Origin: Halomonas sp.
GTDB lineage: Bacteria > Pseudomonadota > Gammaproteobacteria > Pseudomonadales > Halomonadaceae
Length of the DNA: 63,954 bases
Assembly (NCBI RefSeq): GCF_014859505.1
Contig: NZ_JACUUD010000003.1
Location: 1 to 63,954 of the forward strand
Direction of reading: 5' to 3'
Positions 61,877 to 63,954 of this stretch are shown here, one piece after another. Position numbers and translations under genes: made by a program. How positions within the stretch are numbered: position 1 is the stretch's first letter; every line of letters starts with the position of its first letter. The notes beneath the pieces are model-generated. The model saw nothing but the letters and a program-made list of their open reading frames with translations. It ran no database searches and was not told where the DNA came from.

Positions 61877-63162
61877 TGCCCCTGGAGCCTGGCTACCTTA
61901 TCCTGACGATGCTGGTGTTCTTCCTGCTTACCGGCATGCCGATCGCCTTCGTGCTGGGCGTGACAGCAATGGTCATGATCCTGCTCGACCCCAGCGTGAT
62001 GCCCCAGATCATGGGAATGGTGCCCTTCGGCGGGGCCAATAACTATCTTCTGGTGGCGGCGCTCCTGTTCATGGTCGCCGGCGAGGTAATGAATCAAGGG
62101 CGCATCGCCGAGCGCCTGATCAACTTCGCCAGTTCCCTGGTGGGCCACATCCGCGGCGGTCTGGCCCATGTCAACATCCTGACCTCGCTGTTCTTCTCCG
62201 AGATTTCCGGCACCGCGACGTCGGATGCGGCAGCGATCGGTTCGGTGATGATCCCGCAGATGAAGAAGCGCGGCTATACCGTGGCCTTCGCCGCGGCCGT
62301 CACCGCGACCTCGGCGACCATGGCGATCATTGTGCCGCCGAGCCTCAATCTGATCCTCTACGCCTATGTCTCGGACACTTCAATTGCCCAGCTATTTGCT
62401 GCAGGGATCATTCCTGGTTTCGTGGTCTGCTTTGCGCTGATGTTCACCGCCTACGTGATATCGGTGCGTCAGGGTTATCCCATCGAGGGCAAGTTCGTCT
62501 TCAAGAACATGATCGATACGGGGCGGGAAGCGATCATCCCCATCACCCTGCCGATCCTGATTCTGGGCGGTATCCTCGGAGGCATCTTCACGCCTACCGA
62601 GGCGGGAGCCGTGGCGGCTCTGTGGGCGATCATTCTGGCAACGCTCTACTATCGTTCGCTGACCTTCCGTGCGTTGCTCGACACCCTGCGCGTGGCTGGA
62701 AAGCGCAGCGCCATGTTGATGTTCATCGTTGCCACTTCGACGCTGCTGGGCTGGTACTTGACCAACAAGGGGATTCCCCAGGACATCGCCGAAGGGATCC
62801 TGGGCATCTCCGACAACTACTGGGTGGTGCTGCTGGCGATCAACGTCTTCTTCCTGCTGGCGGGGACCATCGTCCACGGCACGCCGGCGATCCTGATGCT
62901 GGTGCCCATCTTCCTGCCGCTCGCCGACCAGTTGGGCATCGACCGGGTGCACTTCGGGCTGATAGTGACCATCAACCTCGGCATCGGTCAGCAAACCCCG
63001 CCGGTGGCCTCGGTGGTGCTGGTCACCTGCTCGATCGCGCGCATCAGCATTGGTGCGATCATCCCGTCGCTGGCCTGGTTCCTGCTTGCCATGCTGGTGG
63101 TGCTGGCGCTGATCAATGTCTTCCCGGCTCTGTCGCTCTGGCTGCCTTCGATCATTCTTTAA
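61876..63162 (+). CDS. TRAP transporter large permease DctM
   Basis: 428 residues with about 12 membrane segments. The DctM blocks include LFFSEISGTATSDAAAIGSV, IVPPSLNLILYAY and FTPTEAGAVAALWAI. It carries out Na+-driven import. The ATG at 61876 is fixed by the overlap with dctQ and by family similarity. Confidence 0.92.
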   Translation: MPLEPGYLILTMLVFFLLTGMPIAFVLGVTAMVMILLDPSVMPQIMGMVPFGGANNYLLVAALLFMVAGEVMNQGRIAERLINFASSLVGHIRGGLAHVNILTSLFFSEISGTATSDAAAIGSVMIPQMKKRGYTVAFAAAVTATSATMAIIVPPSLNLILYAYVSDTSIAQLFAAGIIPGFVVCFALMFTAYVISVRQGYPIEGKFVFKNMIDTGREAIIPITLPILILGGILGGIFTPTEAGAVAALWAIILATLYYRSLTFRALLDTLRVAGKRSAMLMFIVATSTLLGWYLTNKGIPQDIAEGILGISDNYWVVLLAINVFFLLAGTIVHGTPAILMLVPIFLPLADQLGIDRVHFGLIVTINLGIGQQTPPVASVVLVTCSIARISIGAIIPSLAWFLLAMLVVLALINVFPALSLWLPSIIL

Positions 63163-63180
63163 ACGGACAGGGATACGTCA

Positions 63181-63867
63181 ATGCGACTTCTGGTCATCAA
63201 TCCCAACTCCTCGCCCGGCGTGACCCGGCATATCGGGACGGCCGCCTGGCGGGTCGCGCTGCCAGGAGACGAAATCGTCGTCACTCAGGCCGATGGGGCG
63301 CCGCCGCTGATCATCGACGAGGAGGATGCACGGTTGGCCGAGCAGGCCGTGGTAGAGACGGTGCTGGCGAGGGGGAGCGGAGTCGACGGCATTGTGGTGG
63401 CCTCCTTCGGCGACACCGGAGCCGAGGCACTCAGGCGCCTGGTGGATTGCCCGGTGGTAGGCATCGGCCACGCCTCCCTGCTCACCGCCAGTGCCCTGGG
63501 CGGACCCTTCGCCATCGTCTCCTTCTCGCCGGCCGTAGTCCCCTCCATGCAGCAGTTGGTGACCGGCTACGGCATGGAGGGAAGGCTCGCCGGCATCCAT
63601 GTGGTCGACCTGCCGCTGCCAGAGGACCCGGGGGAGATCCAGTCCGCTGTGCAGAGGGCGCTGCTGGAGCGCTGCCGGGAGGTGGCAGAGCGGGGCGAGT
63701 GCAGCAGCATCATCCTGGGGGGCGGCCCGTTGGCCGGGCTGGCGCTGCGCCTGGCGCCCTCGCTCTCGCTGCCGGTGATCGATGCCACCATGGCCGCCGT
63801 GCAGCTTCAGCGCTCCCTACAGCTGTTTCGGGGGAATGAGCAGGCAGGGTGCCACGGGGTGACGTGA
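63181..63867 (+). CDS. Asp/Glu/hydantoin racemase-family protein lacking both catalytic cysteines
   Basis: 228 residues. The start MRLLVINPNSSPGVT and the family block VDGIVVASFGDTG are clear. In hydantoin and allantoin racemases this block reads ACFGDPG with a catalytic Cys; here it is Ser75. The second block, normally LGCAGM, is ILGGGPLAG near 179-186. So the classic two-base racemase mechanism is not expected. It could be a lyase, decarboxylase or isomerase of a related type. It is 18 bases after dctM. Confidence 0.82.
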   Translation: MRLLVINPNSSPGVTRHIGTAAWRVALPGDEIVVTQADGAPPLIIDEEDARLAEQAVVETVLARGSGVDGIVVASFGDTGAEALRRLVDCPVVGIGHASLLTASALGGPFAIVSFSPAVVPSMQQLVTGYGMEGRLAGIHVVDLPLPEDPGEIQSAVQRALLERCREVAERGECSSIILGGGPLAGLALRLAPSLSLPVIDATMAAVQLQRSLQLFRGNEQAGCHGVT

Positions 63868-63884
63868 TGCTGGACGCTCCAGCA
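63868..63884 (+). terminator. Short hairpin after the racemase-family gene
   Basis: TGCTGGA-CGC-TCCAGCA, directly at the stop codon. There is no T-run, so termination may be weak and the operon may continue past the right edge. The last 70 bases show no gene. Confidence 0.4.
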
Positions 63885-63954
63885 CTCCGTCTCTAAGAAA
63901 CCCGCCTGCCAACCCTGTCAGGCTCGACTAGTCTTGGAGGGCGGGAGCGGGCCA

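Overview
The window looks like a chromosomal segment of a halophilic gammaproteobacterium of the Halomonas/Chromohalobacter type. DNA is GC-rich throughout and gene order follows the Pseudomonas/Halomonas core: def-fmt-rsmB-trkA-trkH, LysM-dprA-tsaC-hemF-aroE, iscR to der, and yajC-secD-secF beside tgt-queA. The genus is an inference; no rRNA is present. There is one tRNA, tRNA-Leu(CAA). I see no insertion sequence, phage or CRISPR.

Layout. 1-6314 (minus strand): one operon with two complete ABC importers, PhnDCE (phosphonate type) and an iron/2-aminoethylphosphonate-type importer, plus the start of another gene at the left edge. 6533-15659: a sirtuin, a TapT-type tRNA modification enzyme, a TraB-family membrane protein, the TrkAH potassium system, a dodecin, and rsmB-fmt-def. 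15832-22567: LysM protein, dprA, tsaC, hemF, aroE, a small membrane protein, an M48 lipoprotein protease and an AAA ATPase. 22769-36098 (minus): der, bamB, yfgM, hisS, ispG, rodZ, pilW, rlmN, ndk, then a reduced isc cluster (iscA, iscS, iscR), cysE and trmJ. 36320-42981: a SuhB homologue with a lost active site, secF, secD, yajC, tgt, queA and tRNA-Leu. 43134-55626: accessory genes, including a YghU-type GST, an alternative oxidase, several peptidoglycan enzymes, two patatin-like lipases, an FtsH paralogue and a lipoamide dehydrogenase-type flavoprotein. 56014-58348: dbpA and a RIO kinase. 58460-63867: a catabolic-looking cluster of a creatininase-family amidohydrolase, an RpiR regulator, a TRAP transporter and an Asp/Glu/hydantoin racemase-family protein, continuing toward the right edge.

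Most notable points: (1) the isc locus lacks iscU, hscB, hscA and fdx, and IscS lacks exactly the C-terminal tail that binds IscU in E. coli; (2) SuhB keeps its fold but has lost the metal-binding residues of inositol monophosphatase, which suggests only the RNA polymerase/antitermination role is left; (3) the TRAP-linked racemase homologue lacks both catalytic cysteines and sits with a creatininase-family enzyme, so the substrate is an open question; (4) two importers of possible phosphonate substrates share one operon; (5) several intergenic regions carry strong inverted repeats, notably the ndk leader, the def leader and the secD-yajC gap.
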